From the NCBI GenBank assembly GCA_964019165.1, contig OZ025267.1, forward strand, positions 21,394,003-21,458,002: a stretch of 64,000 nucleotides of DNA, in the 5' to 3' direction. The position numbers and the translations under genes are program-made. This DNA comes from Mastigias papua. Its lineage: Eukaryota > Cnidaria > Scyphozoa > Rhizostomeae > Mastigiidae. Positions 1-18,931 of this stretch are shown here, piece after piece; position 1 is the first letter of the stretch, and each line of letters starts with the position of its first letter. The notes beneath the pieces were generated by a model. That model made no database searches. It was not told where the DNA came from and saw nothing but the letters and a program-made list of their open reading frames with translations.

Positions 1-611
1 TGATACAGCACGATTCACGCTCAAAGGCAACTGATTGAAATAGTGAAGAACTGTAGCACATATTTGATTGGTCATAATGTTACGGTACAGTCGACTGCAA
101 TTCCATAAAATCTTGTTTCATGTTAGTGTTTTACTAATAGAGCATGCATACAAGCAATCATACTACCCTAACGTTCGTCCTTACAAAACAACATTGCTTA
201 GCTAGGGCATAGCAGTGCATACCAGAGTCAGCTAATTCATCCCATAGGTTAGACATATAGCAGCCTCAATCTCAATATGATATTCTTCAACTGTGTACTG
301 ACACCTATGATTTTAGCCCAACAGCTCTGTCAATATTTAATCAGTAAAAATAAAAGCAATTAGAGAATGCCGAAATATCAATTATAGCATGAATGTTCCA
401 GAATAAAAGCAATACTCTTCTGATCTACGATCAAGAAGAATATAAAGCTTGGCGTTTCATTTAAGAGCTTCGTATGTTCGTAAGAACTTTACGACCATCA
501 CATTAACCTCGGTTCAGTAATCCAGTACGAGACACAACTCATTATACTGGCAACGCATGATATACTTAATCATTTACAAGTTTGTTCTTTTATAAGAAAA
601 TGGTTTACAAG

Positions 612-1140
612 AACGTAGCACTCGACAGCTCAAAAAGTCACGAAAGTTCACTACTGGTGTTTTGAGACCTAAGAAAGTTGATAAGTCATATACCGTTAAA
701 ATCACGACTTTCATGCAAGACAGTCGTTGCTTTTAGTTAATTTGTATAGGGTCTGCTGGGGGTAAAGTGGGCAACCCAGGGTAAAATGGGTAAGTGACCA
801 TATCGCAAATTAATTACATGTTGTCTTTCTTTCATGCCTAATTTATGTGGTTTCTTATAGAGAGGTATTTTATCAAGTTGAAGAAATGGCACTTTGCCTT
901 GTCATGACCATAAGTCAATAATAATGATACAAATATACATTTACCCACTTTACCCTGGGTTACCTATTATACCCCAGCAGGCCCTAGATTTCTTGTGATA
1001 GCCTACATATCAGAGTGTTCAGTTGTGAGTGTGAAGTGCCAGTCTGACTGTGATGCTACGTAAACTAGACTATTTTTGCCAAGAAAGTCTCATGAAAGTT
1101 TGAGTATTTAGATCATGAAAAAGCTATAAAAGTTTCAGCA
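612..1140 (+). repeat. Dispersed repeat copy 1 (interrupted)
   Basis: The segment starting 'gctcaaaaagt' with spaced 'gaaagttca' and 'taagaaagtt' words resembles 32568-32920 in the same orientation. After the TIR element, words such as 'catgaaaaagc' and 'ttcagcactg' again match the second copy in the same order. No protein is encoded. It is a decayed interspersed repeat of unknown class; the alignment was made by eye. Confidence 0.45.
749..984. mobile_element. MITE with ~45-bp TIRs and TA target duplication
   Basis: The arm at 749-793 and the reverse complement of 941-984 match over about 45 bp with a few mismatches; both carry 'gcccaggg'-type and 'taaagtggg' words. The element is flanked by TA on both sides (747-748 and 985-986), the usual footprint of Tc1/mariner-type insertions. 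At 236 bp it is non-autonomous and codes for nothing. It sits inside the dispersed repeat at 612-1140. Confidence 0.75.
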
Positions 1141-2795
1141 CTGAGCGAATACATTTTCTAATAAAAAAGGTTATTAGAAGGTACGTTATTTCTGGTGTTT
1201 TGCTGCTAAGCAAACGAAATCCAGGAGATCAAGGAAAATCTTACAGGATGTGATGCCCGATGAAGAGAATAAAACTTTGAATTGTTGCAATATCTCCGCG
1301 TGGCTGTTGATCGAGTGAATTGCAATAACAAGTTAAGGCAAGCCAATTCAGACAAAATGCTATGTGTAAGTGGAGCTTGGGTTTGTGACAGTTTAAATCT
1401 CTTTGATCCGTAGTGATACGCACTTAAATTATCTTATGCATGCCAAAATGAGTGGATCTAATTTGTGATAAACAAAAGAACTGGCAATATGAAATACGCA
1501 ATGCAATAGATTTCATACGGGAGATCCTTCCTGTTAAATATCACACTTACTCAAAAGAACAGAGGTGAAAGTTCCGTCCAAATACTTTTCAGTGAGCTTC
1601 GTGTGTGAAATCGAATATGTGCTGGACAGGGTCATACATAACGAAAAAATATGGTGCATATGTCAAATAGGAAGTATGGAAGGCTTGAATAATGCCGATA
1701 TTTCGACTGAAAATAGGACAAGAGACGAAAATAAATGCAAAACGATTTATTTTAGTCCACCGTGACTTAAAGTTACATTGTCTAGCTTCATTGTAATCAG
1801 TTCAATATTCTATACAAAGTCACCTCAAGCAAAATTACCTTTGAGTTTTTCACTTAAAGATAAAAACTCTAGTGGTGTTCGTTGCAGAGACACATCTGAA
1901 AACTGTTGCTTTTAAGTACCTTATTATACAATCCACTAGAAATCCAAAATAGCTGCTTCGACATAAAACCTCATCTCTCCTTCTCAAGAAACAGCCAAGG
2001 GGTTTCATCTCATTCCAGACTTTAGATCACTGGCTATTCAAAACTCAAATTATAACATAATGCTGGTAAAAAATATTCACAAGCAAAAATTGACTGTCTC
2101 TTGACACTAAATACGAAACATGAAATTTAAAAATTTGACATCTCTAACGGGTAAGAAACGCCTTGCCTTCCTCATCCTTCCAGAGTCTTAAAAATTGCCT
2201 TGTTTCAAATCTAAACATCAACAAACTTGATCTAATCTCTCTATCTACTTAGCTTTTCTTCTTTTCTTTCTCGAGGTTTTGATATGGGTCCCAAAGCCTT
2301 TCCCTGGCATTGCATATTAAAAAAATGGCAAGGAAATAATAAATAACAAATACTCTATTTTGCTGTTAAGTTGCAATAAATTTTCAAACGTTTAATATGT
2401 AATGCCCAACTAGAAAATGTCTACATCGAAAAACAACAAACACGTACGCAATCAAATAACATTATAGATCTGCAAGAGAAATGAATAAAAGCTTATATTG
2501 TTTGTTGAATTTATCAAACTCAATCCAAATGATAAATCAAATCCTGGTATTTTTTCATTGCTAGATTATTTGTACAGGCAACAATTGGAGCAATACCAAT
2601 GATAGTAGAGTCGAAAAGATTGGATCGATAAGTAAATATTAATTAAAAACACTAAATCCAAGTACAAAACAAGCTTAGAAGAAAAACATTCAACGCATTA
2701 AAATAGCAGTTTAGGTAAAACTGAATATCTGCAGTAATCAAACAAAAATATAAGAAAATCGAGAGTACAACTGCGAAGGAGTTTCCTACTTCTGA

Positions 2796-2822
2796 CAACA
2801 ACAACAACAACAACAACAACAA
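2796..2822. repeat. (AAC)n microsatellite
   Basis: About nine AAC units. The same trinucleotide recurs inside the coding region of the neighbouring GPCR (about 4098-4152). Confidence 0.9.
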
Positions 2823-3402
2823 GACTTTAATGGCATTTCAATTTCGTAAACCTGCTACACACTACACTGCCTGATGGGATGTGTCAGAATTCAACAATAA
2901 CACTGGAGAAGGCATAAAGAAACCAATTGAGAGAGTATGATAACTGATATTAATTTCGTCTGAATTTACGGAACGCGAAAGATAGTATCTGAAAACATTA
3001 TGTGACAAGAAACGATCAATCCTAAAAGAAATGCCACTTTAATAAACAAAACAAGTTTCTAGGCAAGCCGGCTCAGTGTGACCATTGAAATAATGAATTC
3101 CAAGAAATATCGAAAGGTTCCAGCAATCCCTGAGGTGTACATTGCTGACAAGTTCTTAGCAAATAGGATGAAAGTTTGCAGATGTTATGGTCAGATTATC
3201 TCGGAATAAAGTTCAATCAACTCGAATGTGCCATCAGTTGATTATTTGCGCAACCGCAAGGTGTATTTACTTTAGACAAATTTGCAGCACAAGGGAGAAA
3301 TTCGAAATTTCCAGTCTTTGTATCACGTTTGTACCTTACATTTACATGTAGCAAAAAAAGGCTTCAGTTGAAGGCGTTGCAAGTGGCTACCGCGAGAGCA
3401 AG

Positions 3403-4437
3403 ATGGCTGCTACGAAATGTACAGGGTTTCTGTTTTACTTTGATCAATTATCGCGCACAACAAATAATGCATTGGCTTCTATTTACATAGGCATGGCAGT
3501 GATTACATCATCTGTAAATCTAACATTGATGGTAGCAATGTTACGTACAAATCAAGCATTCTCCAATACATCTAACACTTTGATAATATGTGTTAGTGCA
3601 ATTGATGCCCTAAACGGTGCAATTAGTCTACCACTATACTCCTATGTCCGTTTCACTTTTGAGCAGCTCAAGAGTTGCACGCTAACCTCTGCGGGCCAGG
3701 TTATCGGTATGTTTTTAGCATATCTATCGTTCTCTATCGTTATTCTAATGGCCATCGACAGATATCTACACATGCGAACAAGTTTGGAAGCCAGAAGGTC
3801 CACCATAGCGAAATTATTTGACGGAAAGTGGATAGTATTTCCTTTAATCTGGGCAGCACTGTTTTCCATAGTAGCCGCTGTATCATATTTGGTAACGATT
3901 GATTGGAGGAGCACTGGTAGTATAATAGCCATTGGCCTGATAAGCATCGCAAAATTGATAATAATACCCGGAATTGCAACTCTGTACATAACTGGCTACA
4001 TTAGGGTCCGGAAATTTGTGTGCAAAAATCCGGTGTACAGTGCTTCAGCATCTGGAATAAAGTCGGAAACAGAAGCAACACAAAGAACTGAGTCAATAGC
4101 AACAACAACAACAATAGCAACAACAACAACAGCAAGAACAACAACAAAAACATCAACAGTTGTTATTCCGAGATACCTAAAAAACCTTCAGAAAACTGTA
4201 CTTCTACTCGTTGTATCACTTTTGTTTACGTATATACCATACAACATTGCGAAGTTAGTGCATGTGATGTATTTTCTTTCAAAGAAACAAGCAAAGTCAG
4301 TTATCGTGTTCTACGACATTGCGAATATCCTTTTTATATCAAGCTTCACTTTGAACAGTTTGATAATATTCAAAATGAACAAGAAGGCACGGGGCTGGGT
4401 TGTAACACAGATACAAAGATGCACTGTGTTGCAGTGA
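3403..4437 (+). CDS. Class A (rhodopsin-like) GPCR, orphan, single exon
   Basis: A 344-aa seven-helix receptor predicted for the plasma membrane, coupling an unknown ligand to G proteins. TM1 has the conserved Asn (SSVNLTLM) and TM2 has Asp (SAIDALNG). TM3 ends in IDRYLHM (the DRY motif) after a Cys (KSC). TM6 has TYIPY in place of CWxP. TM7 is NSLIIFKMN, so the usual NPxxY Pro and Tyr are replaced. ECL2 is very short and has no Cys, so the usual TM3-ECL2 disulfide cannot form. ICL3 carries a Thr-rich tract (roughly residues 230-252) coded by an ACA/AAC microsatellite. The ATG at 3403 is the first in frame and gives a short N-terminus without a signal peptide. Closest relatives here are the genes at 5904 and 8974 (shared Y-L-x-N-L and Y-I-P in TM6). 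Ligand unknown; a melanocortin/EDG/cannabinoid/adenosine-like affinity is inference only. Confidence 0.9.
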   Translation: MAATKCTGFLFYFDQLSRTTNNALASIYIGMAVITSSVNLTLMVAMLRTNQAFSNTSNTLIICVSAIDALNGAISLPLYSYVRFTFEQLKSCTLTSAGQVIGMFLAYLSFSIVILMAIDRYLHMRTSLEARRSTIAKLFDGKWIVFPLIWAALFSIVAAVSYLVTIDWRSTGSIIAIGLISIAKLIIIPGIATLYITGYIRVRKFVCKNPVYSASASGIKSETEATQRTESIATTTTIATTTTARTTTKTSTVVIPRYLKNLQKTVLLLVVSLLFTYIPYNIAKLVHVMYFLSKKQAKSVIVFYDIANILFISSFTLNSLIIFKMNKKARGWVVTQIQRCTVLQ

Positions 4438-5903
4438 TTACTTTCCTATGGCATATAAAGAAACTACTCCAAGGCATATAAAGAAATTACTCCCTGACAT
4501 GACAATCCACATACAATCCACATTATAGATAAAGGTTTGACAGTGGTCTCGTGGGGGTATCTAGCACAATGGCACCCACACACAAATTTTGCTACCCCTA
4601 TTAGCCTATATGAATTCAAGACAGTTATCTTGTGTAAATACCCAAATGCCCTAACTCCAGCAGACAACTTGCTTTAAGAAGGGCAAACTAGTGGCCAGCT
4701 CGATAAAACTGGTAAACAATGACAAAGGAAGATTGGTAGACTGGCGAAAGAAGAGAATTGTCATTTATTGCACAGTTAAAGTTCTCTACAGTCCTATAAA
4801 TGGGAAAAAAGAATTACATAGGGAAATTATGGTTGGTTTCGTGGTACAGGTATGACGTAAGCACCGATGTGCGTGCAACAACTTGGATACATTTCGAAAT
4901 CGACGCGCTTAAAGAGGGACAATACTGTTTGTGGCAAAGGGCTTATCTTGCCATTATCAAGCTCTGGCCATAGGGCTATACCCGTCGTCAAAAAGAATAG
5001 CGAAATGAATACAAGCAGCTGTCTTGTTTGATTTCCAAATATGGATCGGCAAACTACTCTAGCATCTAGCTGAAAGTAGTTGTAGCAGACGGCAAATACA
5101 GACGTATACTGCGGCATAGTACGTGAGCTAATATTTTTAAATCAGATGGAAGATTATGCAGAAAAGCTATAAGATTACTGTATTCAACTCCATTGGGACT
5201 GCATAAAACAACAAAGAGGCATTTAGAAAGTTTAACACCAGCTAAATGCCTGCTTAAACACGCAGTGTGAAGTGCACAGAAGATAACTCAACGGGTTATG
5301 CCAATGCGTAGGATTTCACTAATGGAAAATTGTGTGTTAGAAGGCCTGGAAAACAGCCACAAATGACAGGAATCATATCTTATCAAGATTTTAACTGTCA
5401 CAAAACTAATGTAAAACAAGTGGCTGTATAAGAAGAAAAGACTGTCTACCTAATACGCAACACAGAGAGGACCAAAAGAGAAGGCATAACATGTATTACA
5501 ACTGTAGACCAAATGCGAAACTTTTCTGTGTGAAGAGATCTATGGCTCTCGGAAGATTTTGAAGAAGGTTTTTACGTGCCTCAATTTCAACTGCAGTGCA
5601 TATTGCCAGTTACACCGAGAAAGAACACAATAGTGAAACGGAAGTATTTTGAGCACATCGTAATGAATCGACTCCTCATCAGAGTTCATCACTGTCAGCG
5701 TAAGAAATAATTTGTTTAGAGTAGATTATACCGTTGAGATTAGGATTTTAATTAATATGTAAAGTGCTGCATACTCTAGAGTACAGCTCGTTGGAACAAC
5801 ACCACACAGCGTTATTCCAGACACAGAGAGAAGCTATTAATAGCCGACATGGAACGGTGTGCAAATGCCTGAGTTACAGATGGTGTGAAGGCTTCTCATC
5901 GTG
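4438..5903. other. Intergenic between GPCR genes 1 and 2
   Basis: No supported gene. Just after the first receptor's stop there is a short direct duplication of 'ggcatataaagaaa' (about 4449-4485). The rest is unremarkable AT-rich sequence that should hold the 3' UTR of gene 1 and the promoter of gene 2. Confidence 0.6.
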
Positions 5904-6890
5904 ATGAATTTTACAAACTGCAAAACATATCTTAACGAGGTGGACAGTCTATCTCAAACAACACAAACAGTTATGGCCGTTATCTACATGCTCATGTCTG
6001 TAATAACAGTTGCTGTGAACATATTGCTATTAATGGCAATGATTGCAACCAAGCAAGCCTTGATCAACCCATCCAGCATTATAATCATGTTCATGAGCTG
6101 CGCTGATCTGCTTAATGGTATGCTGAGTTTCCCCCTTCTGGCAGCAGTTCGTCTCTGGTGCGCCAAGAATTGCTTCACAAAGACTTTATCAGAGTTCATT
6201 ACAATATTCCTTGGGTATCTATCTTCAATGGCTATAGTCCTACTGGCGATCGATCGATATTTGCATATACAAACTACCGTACCCTTGCGTGAATCCTTCG
6301 CAAGGAAGCTATTCAAAGGTAGACGGCTCGCAATACCAATGATGGCCATCACTGTATTTTCAATGACAATGTCTATCCTCTTCTGGCTTTTCCACATAGC
6401 CAGATATGAAGGTAAGATCAGCATTGGGAGTTTGGTTATCACTTTGAAAATTACATCTATAAGCACAATAACCATTTTCTACATCAAAGCATACAACAAA
6501 GTCCGGCGCTTTGTCAGGACAAACTCAATCTACAACAGTGAATTTCAAAGTGTAGAAACGAACTCTGCAAATAAGCAAAACAGTCCATCTGAACCATCGA
6601 TAAAAGAACCTGTGTACCTGAGAAATCTCCAAAAGACAGTAACAGTATTAGTGATAGCTTTGATGGCCACTTACATACCACAGTTCGTTGCCCAATCAGT
6701 GCGCTTCATTCTACTGCTGGCTGGGCAACAATACAATGAATTACTGATTGTCACAGAAATTTTGAACGCTATGCTGTTCTGCAATAGTGCCGTCAATAGC
6801 ATCATAATATTCAAAATGAACAAAAGAGCGCGATCGTGGCTTTTTAAGAAACTTAAGATCTCAACAAATGCAATAAGCACAAGTGCTTGA
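5904..6890 (+). CDS. Class A GPCR, orphan, paralogue of the 3403 gene
   Basis: A 328-aa intronless receptor. The frame is open from a GTG at 5901, but the eukaryotic start is the ATG at 5904 (MNFTNC, with a potential N-glycosylation site). TM1 carries Asn (VAVNILLL), TM2 has SCADLLNG, and TM3 ends AIDRYLHIQT. TM6 is LRNLQKTV...TYIPQ and TM7 is NSIIIFKMNKRARSW. These match the 3403 gene block by block, including helix 8 (FKMNK-ARxW), so the two look like a tandem duplication. ECL2 is short and Cys-free; TM7 again lacks the Pro and Tyr of NPxxY. The Thr-rich ICL3 tract of the first gene is absent here. Ligand unknown; no frame damage. Confidence 0.9.
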   Translation: MNFTNCKTYLNEVDSLSQTTQTVMAVIYMLMSVITVAVNILLLMAMIATKQALINPSSIIIMFMSCADLLNGMLSFPLLAAVRLWCAKNCFTKTLSEFITIFLGYLSSMAIVLLAIDRYLHIQTTVPLRESFARKLFKGRRLAIPMMAITVFSMTMSILFWLFHIARYEGKISIGSLVITLKITSISTITIFYIKAYNKVRRFVRTNSIYNSEFQSVETNSANKQNSPSEPSIKEPVYLRNLQKTVTVLVIALMATYIPQFVAQSVRFILLLAGQQYNELLIVTEILNAMLFCNSAVNSIIIFKMNKRARSWLFKKLKISTNAISTSA

Positions 6891-8973
6891 AAATATTGAG
6901 TTATGTAGTTTGTTTTGATTTTGATAGTGTCTCGTCTTTCCATCACGTTTTATTAGTTTAAAGAGCATAAACTGATATAAAAATGGGACACCTTCCTACG
7001 TACGATGGTATTGACTATCGACAGGTGTTTTATCGATATCCATCTTGAATTTATTGATAATACTGGTTATCAAATATACAAACAGTATATTTGATTATGC
7101 TGAATACAAATGTGTTTCTTTATAAGAAACCGCTTTACAGGGAGCCTGCACGTGAGAGGCCACAGAACACAAGTAACTCTTACTACTAAAGACAAAAGAA
7201 ACGTGTTAATTTCGAATTATATTATCACCGCAAGCAATCGAGGATAAGGAAGCCAGTTCCATTAACTGCCGTCAAATTCGCAAGAATTATGGGTATGATG
7301 ATGATTACAATGATTACATTGATTACAATGATTACATATACATGATTATAGTGCATGATACAGGGCTTTGTGTTGAAACCTACCCACATTGTCTAGAGCT
7401 TCATGTCTTAGCTTAGTTTTAGGCCCAAAACTAAGGCACCCCAAGGACTAGGCTTTGAGCTAGGTTCCTTATAAAAACATGCACGATGCAAGCCAGTTTG
7501 CTGAAAACAACTTCTGGTTTTATTCTTTCGTTTATTGAATTCATTCATTCGTTCGTTTATCAATTCATAATATTGATCAGATGCGTTAGTCCAATTAGTT
7601 CTTAGGGACAGGCAAAGGGGTTAAATCTCTCCCAGTTTGGGATTGATTGAATCTGCTAACAACTAGATCTCACCTCCAGAGCCTTTGAACCACTATGGAA
7701 TTAATAAAGAAATGTTATTTAGAAAGCAATGAAATCATAGAATCAAAATTGGATTCTTTTCATATCATAAACTTTAAGGACAGAATACTCTGAAATAATC
7801 AACATGACAAAACCATGCATAGCCAAGGAGGGATTGTACATAATATCGTATACCATCAATAATCTGAAATCCTTAAGTGAAAGCAAACGAAATAGAAGGC
7901 AGAATTCACCGTATGAAACTAATATAAGTGCTACAGTATGGAAGGATAAGAAACAAAACAATACGAAATATGGAATCCTTCAAACTCTTTAAAAAGGAGG
8001 AAAGAGACTATCCATAACTAAATGATCAAAGTATGCAAATTGCATCTGAATGTAATATTTGTAGAACTTTATTAAATGATCTATACCTAAAGATCTGATT
8101 AAGTTTGAAGCAGCTGGATAGCTGAACGCTGTAACTTAGAGTTCGTTTAATAGTGAATTATGAATCATTCTGTTAAAAAGCAACTTCTATCTTAATTCAC
8201 ATCATCTTACTGTTTGCATGTTCGCTTGCTCGCCTGTTCGCTTGTTCACTCGCTCGTTTGTCTGTTTGGTAATGAGTAGGTGATGTTTGAGTGGGTTGGA
8301 TTGGAGGAAAAGGTGCTTCATTACGCAGTAAAATGTTTCGAATTTTTATGCAACAATAAACTTAAATCTCAATAATACACGAAAAAGTGGGAAAATTCTA
8401 GACCACGTTCAAAGAGCTCTTTCGTAACACTCATCAAGTATAACAAGGAATAACACACGTTCATTAACTTTATCTCATTTTACAGCCTGAGTGACTATAG
8501 CTGTGAAGAAAACTTCTGACCCACAGTTAATAACCTCCCCTTGCTCACTTACTTGAAAGCATTCGATACTTCATGTTCACAAAGCTTACTTTTACTACTA
8601 GACACTAGAGGATGATAAACAAATCAGGTTCATACTGCATACAACAGCTATAGCCAAACCACTAGCAAATTTCTGATGTCAGAAATTTAAATCTCTGATG
8701 TCCTACGGGTCTCGAACTTGTAGACATCAGTAGAAATGCCAAAATACATAGAAGAAAAAAATCGAAACCGTGGATTCCCCTATGCCACGCTAGTGCCTTG
8801 ACTCATCTGAGCCGTCCTCAATCACCACTTCAAGAATCATGAGTTCACTATTACCGTCTTCACCGCACTGCACCAACAAGTGTCCGGACAGACAATAATC
8901 AGTCTAGCAAAGAAACCGCACCGACGTTAAGGAGTAGGCTATAACTTTTCGTTCCAACGAAATCCACCAAAAG
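6891..8973. other. Intergenic between GPCR genes 2 and 3
   Basis: No supported gene. Features seen are a short 'gattacaat' direct repeat near 7297-7335 and a degenerate 'ttcgcttg/ctcg' tract near 8220-8265. The genes on either side point toward each other, so this stretch should contain both 3' ends. Confidence 0.55.
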
Positions 8974-9963
8974 CTAGTTTGCGGCAGTAGATTCAACTTG
9001 AGAAGTTGCTGGAGAGAGACAAGGAAGTTTTTGTAGCAACCACGCGCGAGCAGTATCGTTCGAACGTATTATTATGAAAGGATCGATGAGACAACATGCA
9101 AAAATGCTGGCAAAGCACCCTGTGGTGTATGACAGTAATACTTGAGAGCCATCCATGCATGCATTTGCCAACGTACATAGAGATGAAGCAAGTTGTCCAA
9201 TAACGAGTGGGATATATGACACAATCGCAGTTATTATCAACAAAAGTACGCTTCTGTACAGATTGTGCAAATACAATGGTCTAGAGTATGAGCCATCTGA
9301 ACTGCTGTGTACTGGGTTATTTTTGGCAAAACGGTTTATGGAACGGTACCCAGATGTGTACAGCACTGCTAATAAGCACAAAACCCCAGTGGTGATTATC
9401 GCTAAGAAAACTGAAGATATGGCCTGAGCTTTTACACTAAACATTAAGGCAATCGGACCCAGCGCTGCAGAGAATGCAGCACAAACTACAACCAAAACAT
9501 AAATCTGAGGCATCTCAAATAACTTATTTAGCCTTGATTGTCCTGCTATCGTAGTCCTCATGTGGAGAAATCTATCAATGGCCATAAGTACAGTTAAGGA
9601 AATGAGAAAATAATAAATGCTCGGTGATAGCATCGTCAATGCTACTGTAATTGTACACCCGAGGCTTGGTCCTAGTCGGAGATGGTGATGCAACACAACT
9701 GGGGCAACGACGGCAGCCCCAAATGATCCGAAAAATGCGTAATTTACACATAGGCATGTCATGAGAAAGCATGGAGTGCTTGAAAATGCCTGCTTCGACG
9801 CAATAAACGAGACGACAACAGCAGAATTTACAACCAGCGTAGGCACAGATAAAACTGAAATCAAAACTCCAACTCCTAGAGCAGCATCTGGACTAAGCTT
9901 GCTGATTACTGATGTCCAATATATACAATCCTCACTCACATTTCGAGACACATCCATTTCCAT
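8974..9963 (-). CDS. Class A GPCR, orphan, divergent third paralogue
   Basis: A 329-aa intronless receptor on the - strand. The open frame extends to a TTG at 9990, but the first ATG is at 9963 (MEMDVSRNVSEDC, with two Asn-glycosylation sequons). TM1 has VVNSAVVV. TM3 ends MAIDRFLHMRTT, with DRF instead of DRY and a Cys at its outer end (LGC). TM6 reads YLHNLYRSVLLL...SYIPL, and TM7 has IDPFIII. DPxx(I/Y) is the melanocortin-receptor style of TM7 motif, though the final Tyr is missing. ECL2 is short and has no Cys, as in the other two genes. The family link to those genes is clear (FLHMRTT, LxNL, YIP), but divergence is greater. It lies downstream of the last visible AFG2A exon on the same strand and might lie inside an AFG2A intron. 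Confidence 0.88.
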   Translation of the reverse strand: MEMDVSRNVSEDCIYWTSVISKLSPDAALGVGVLISVLSVPTLVVNSAVVVSFIASKQAFSSTPCFLMTCLCVNYAFFGSFGAAVVAPVVLHHHLRLGPSLGCTITVALTMLSPSIYYFLISLTVLMAIDRFLHMRTTIAGQSRLNKLFEMPQIYVLVVVCAAFSAALGPIALMFSVKAQAISSVFLAIITTGVLCLLAVLYTSGYRSINRFAKNNPVHSSSDGSYSRPLYLHNLYRSVLLLIITAIVSYIPLVIGQLASSLCTLANACMDGSQVLLSYTTGCFASIFACCLIDPFIIIRSNDTARAWLLQKLPCLSPATSQVESTAAN

Positions 9964-17526
<7,563 letters not shown>

Positions 17527-18755
17527 TATTCCATCATCACTAGGATATAAAATTGCAAACTTACTTCTACACGATTGAAAAACCGCGCCTAACCCAGCTG
17601 ATGGAATAACCTCGCAATGGACACATGGGGCCTCAGTTTCAGAAATAACTATCGGTGTTTGGTGAACCGGTTGGTCAAGTGATCAGGAACAGATACCCTG
17701 TAAATCGTCACTTCTGGGCCTTAACTGTTTACTAACTTGAAGGCCTATACACTGACCAAAACCGAATTCCTACTTTTAGCCGTTGGATACAGCCAATCCA
17801 CCTCTGGTTCACTTAATCCTTAAAAATTATAATTATCAGAACTAGACCCATGCCTCCATTTTAGAACTTTTAGATAGCAACAGGTGACAGGAAAACATAC
17901 AGCATTTTATGTAAATGTTCCACGATCTGACAAATATTTAATGGATTTGAAGTTTCGTTTCAGTAGAGAGCAAAGTTTGCCCCAGCCATGATTTATTCAG
18001 AAATTGTGTAGTGTGAATACTCGTTAGCAGAAGAGCGATTGCAGAATCAAAAGGTTCCCAATTTGCAGACTTTGAGATACTGAATTACTGGTGGTTTCTT
18101 GTAGACGCACAAACTGCACGTCGCAAAGCGACTTTGTGCAATAATCGAAAAGACAGATTATCAAAGACGGGCATATTTAATTAATGACGTTATTCGGTAG
18201 TTAAAGAATATTCATTAGTTTCCCATATATCAATAATTTATTACCCCCAGTCTTTCAATACTTTGTCTTTTGTTTTGAATAGTCTTCTGCTCTATACTAT
18301 GAATCGTCGTCATTTGCATCAAGTATAGAAGTGTACGCTCCATATCACATTGTCTGGTAAGTGTATCAATGCCACAATACAGCTGCTATTAGTCCAGCAC
18401 TTTCTGGATTATTTTCCTTTCCGAGTATTTTCTAATGGCAAATAAGCAAATTAGTTAATGTGACAGTGCTGTATACACTGCGCAGTTTTTGTTGTCATTT
18501 TGCTAACCCTGTTCATCGTTGTGCATGCACAGTACGTTCCTTCTCTCTTCCCTGTATTCAGCTCTAAGACTGTCATAGGGGTATCTGCATTGCAGTGCTG
18601 CTTGAGGTTTCTTAATACGCTGTACCTTTCAAAATCCGGCTTGGAAATGTGTATTCATGATATATGCATATCTCAACACGCGATGCAACCAGTAAAGTAC
18701 TAATGCCAAGTCCATATCAGCTTGCGCTTCTTCACAGTTCTGAAAAGCTATGATA

Positions 18756-18931
18756 CAGTAAATCCGGTTAAGTCGTACTCTGGATAAGTCTGACATTCGC
18801 TTAGTCCGACTGACTTCTCATTCCCCTTGGATTCACTCCAACGTATTCAGAGACTCAGTTAACTCGGATGTTCGTTAACTCGGACCAATTTCCAGTCTCA
18901 TTTGAGAGTCCGACAAAAAGGAATTCTACTG
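18756..18931. mobile_element. Pogo/Tigger-like MITE
   Basis: Starts 'cagtaaatccggttaagtc' after a TA and ends in the inverse 'ggaattctactg', with internal 'aactcgga' and 'agtccgac' words typical of pogo-type miniature elements ('cagtagaa.cc...aagtcggac'). 176 bp, non-coding. The right-hand TA has mutated to TC. Confidence 0.65.

Larger units (their letters stand above)
1..3402. other. Intergenic, repeat-bearing
   Basis: No coding region is supported here; the open frames are short and unlike any family I know. The stretch contains a diverged dispersed repeat (about 612-1140) interrupted by a TIR element at 749-984, and an AAC microsatellite near 2796-2822. The last few hundred bases before 3403 would hold the promoter and 5' leader of the first GPCR gene, but I see no decisive promoter motif. 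Confidence 0.6.

Noticed and set aside
1241..1765. Short ORFs at 1241-1423 (-) and 1565-1765 (+)
   Set aside because: 60-66 codons, no recognisable family, no splice partners or promoter context.
3642..3989. Reverse-strand ORFs under the GPCR genes (also 5984-6475, 6671-6946, 9155-9427)
   Set aside because: Shadows of the receptor coding frames.
5901..5903. GTG as start of the second GPCR
   Set aside because: Eukaryotic gene; ATG follows at 5904.
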